From the NCBI GenBank assembly GCA_910575725.1, contig CAJTFE010000029.1, positions 1-62,121 of the forward strand: a stretch of 62,121 nt of DNA, read 5' to 3'. The stretch's first letter is position 1, and each line of letters opens with the position of its first letter. The position numbers and the translations under genes were made by a program. This document shows positions 62,028 to 62,121 of this stretch, one piece after another. Under the pieces are notes generated by a model. It was not told the DNA's origin, did no database searches, and saw only the letters and a list, made by a program, of their open reading frames with translations. This DNA comes from Clostridia bacterium. GTDB taxonomy: Bacteria; Bacillota; Clostridia; Lachnospirales; Lachnospiraceae.

Positions 62028-62096
62028 AACCCCCATTTCAAATGGGGGTTTAGTTTTAACCCCTCCGGGGTATAGTACTGGTTCCGCCTAAGGCGG
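62028..62096. terminator. Three consecutive hairpins at the right edge
   Basis: AACCCCCATTT/AAATGGGGGTT (62028-62050, followed by TAGTTTT), AACCCC/GGGG-type stem (62058-62072) and CCGCCTTAGGCGG-like stem (62084-62096). The first is a convincing rightward terminator. Together with 61923-62027, which holds no supported gene, they close the window. Confidence 0.6.
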
Positions 62097-62121
62097 GGTT
62101 CCGCAATACCATCTTTACCAG

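Overview
The window looks like chromosomal DNA of a Lachnospiraceae-type (Clostridium cluster XIVa, Bacillota) anaerobe. The reasons are strong AGGAGG-type ribosome binding sites, a DppABCDF and CodY-like nutrient circuit, a folate operon with an HD-domain gene, an agr-like LytTR/GHKL pair, a Tn916-type integrase and the 5' end of a 16S rRNA. The family assignment is inferred from gene content, not from a database match.

Left part (1-6.6 kb): 16S rRNA start with its promoter, two serine tRNAs, then a leftward housekeeping run tsaE-tsaB-rimI ... rnz-tsaD-ispD (t6A tRNA modification, tRNA 3' processing, isoprenoid synthesis). A GntR/UTRA regulator diverges from it.

6.7-12.2 kb: a leftward metabolic locus with mannose-family PTS IIC, IID and IIB (no IIA), a cytosolic gamma-glutamyltransferase-like Ntn hydrolase and a split chromate-transporter-family pair, punctuated by palindromic repeats. 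12.4-15.2 kb: folate operon folE-HD-folP-folBK. 15.5-18.9 kb: CPBP membrane protease-like protein and an agr-like two-component system without a visible peptide gene.

19-31.5 kb: nine leftward genes form a peptide-utilisation operon (M28-like peptidase, aminotransferase, oligopeptide ABC transporter, two M24 peptidases). It is read away from a CodY-like regulator, and the gap between them carries two copies of a TTCAGAA-centred palindrome. 31.5-44.6 kb: tex, two membrane-protein genes, the threonine/lysine branch operon ACT-hom-apgM-lysC, a 211-bp near-palindrome, prfB with its programmed +1 frameshift, a PadR-DUF1700-DUF4097-PspC envelope module with 106-bp tandem palindromes, and a low-molecular-weight tyrosine phosphatase.

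45-62 kb is a lower-GC accessory island: three different Fic proteins, fragments of an HNH nuclease and of an HsdS, a complete type I restriction-modification operon (hsdM-hsdS-hsdR), small cysteine-rich proteins, an AbiEi antitoxin with a decayed toxin, two coupled unknown genes, and a Tn916-like int/xis pair. The last 123 bp of int are duplicated next to hsdR, so the restriction module is bracketed by direct repeats. The island appears to be built by successive integrations and deletions.
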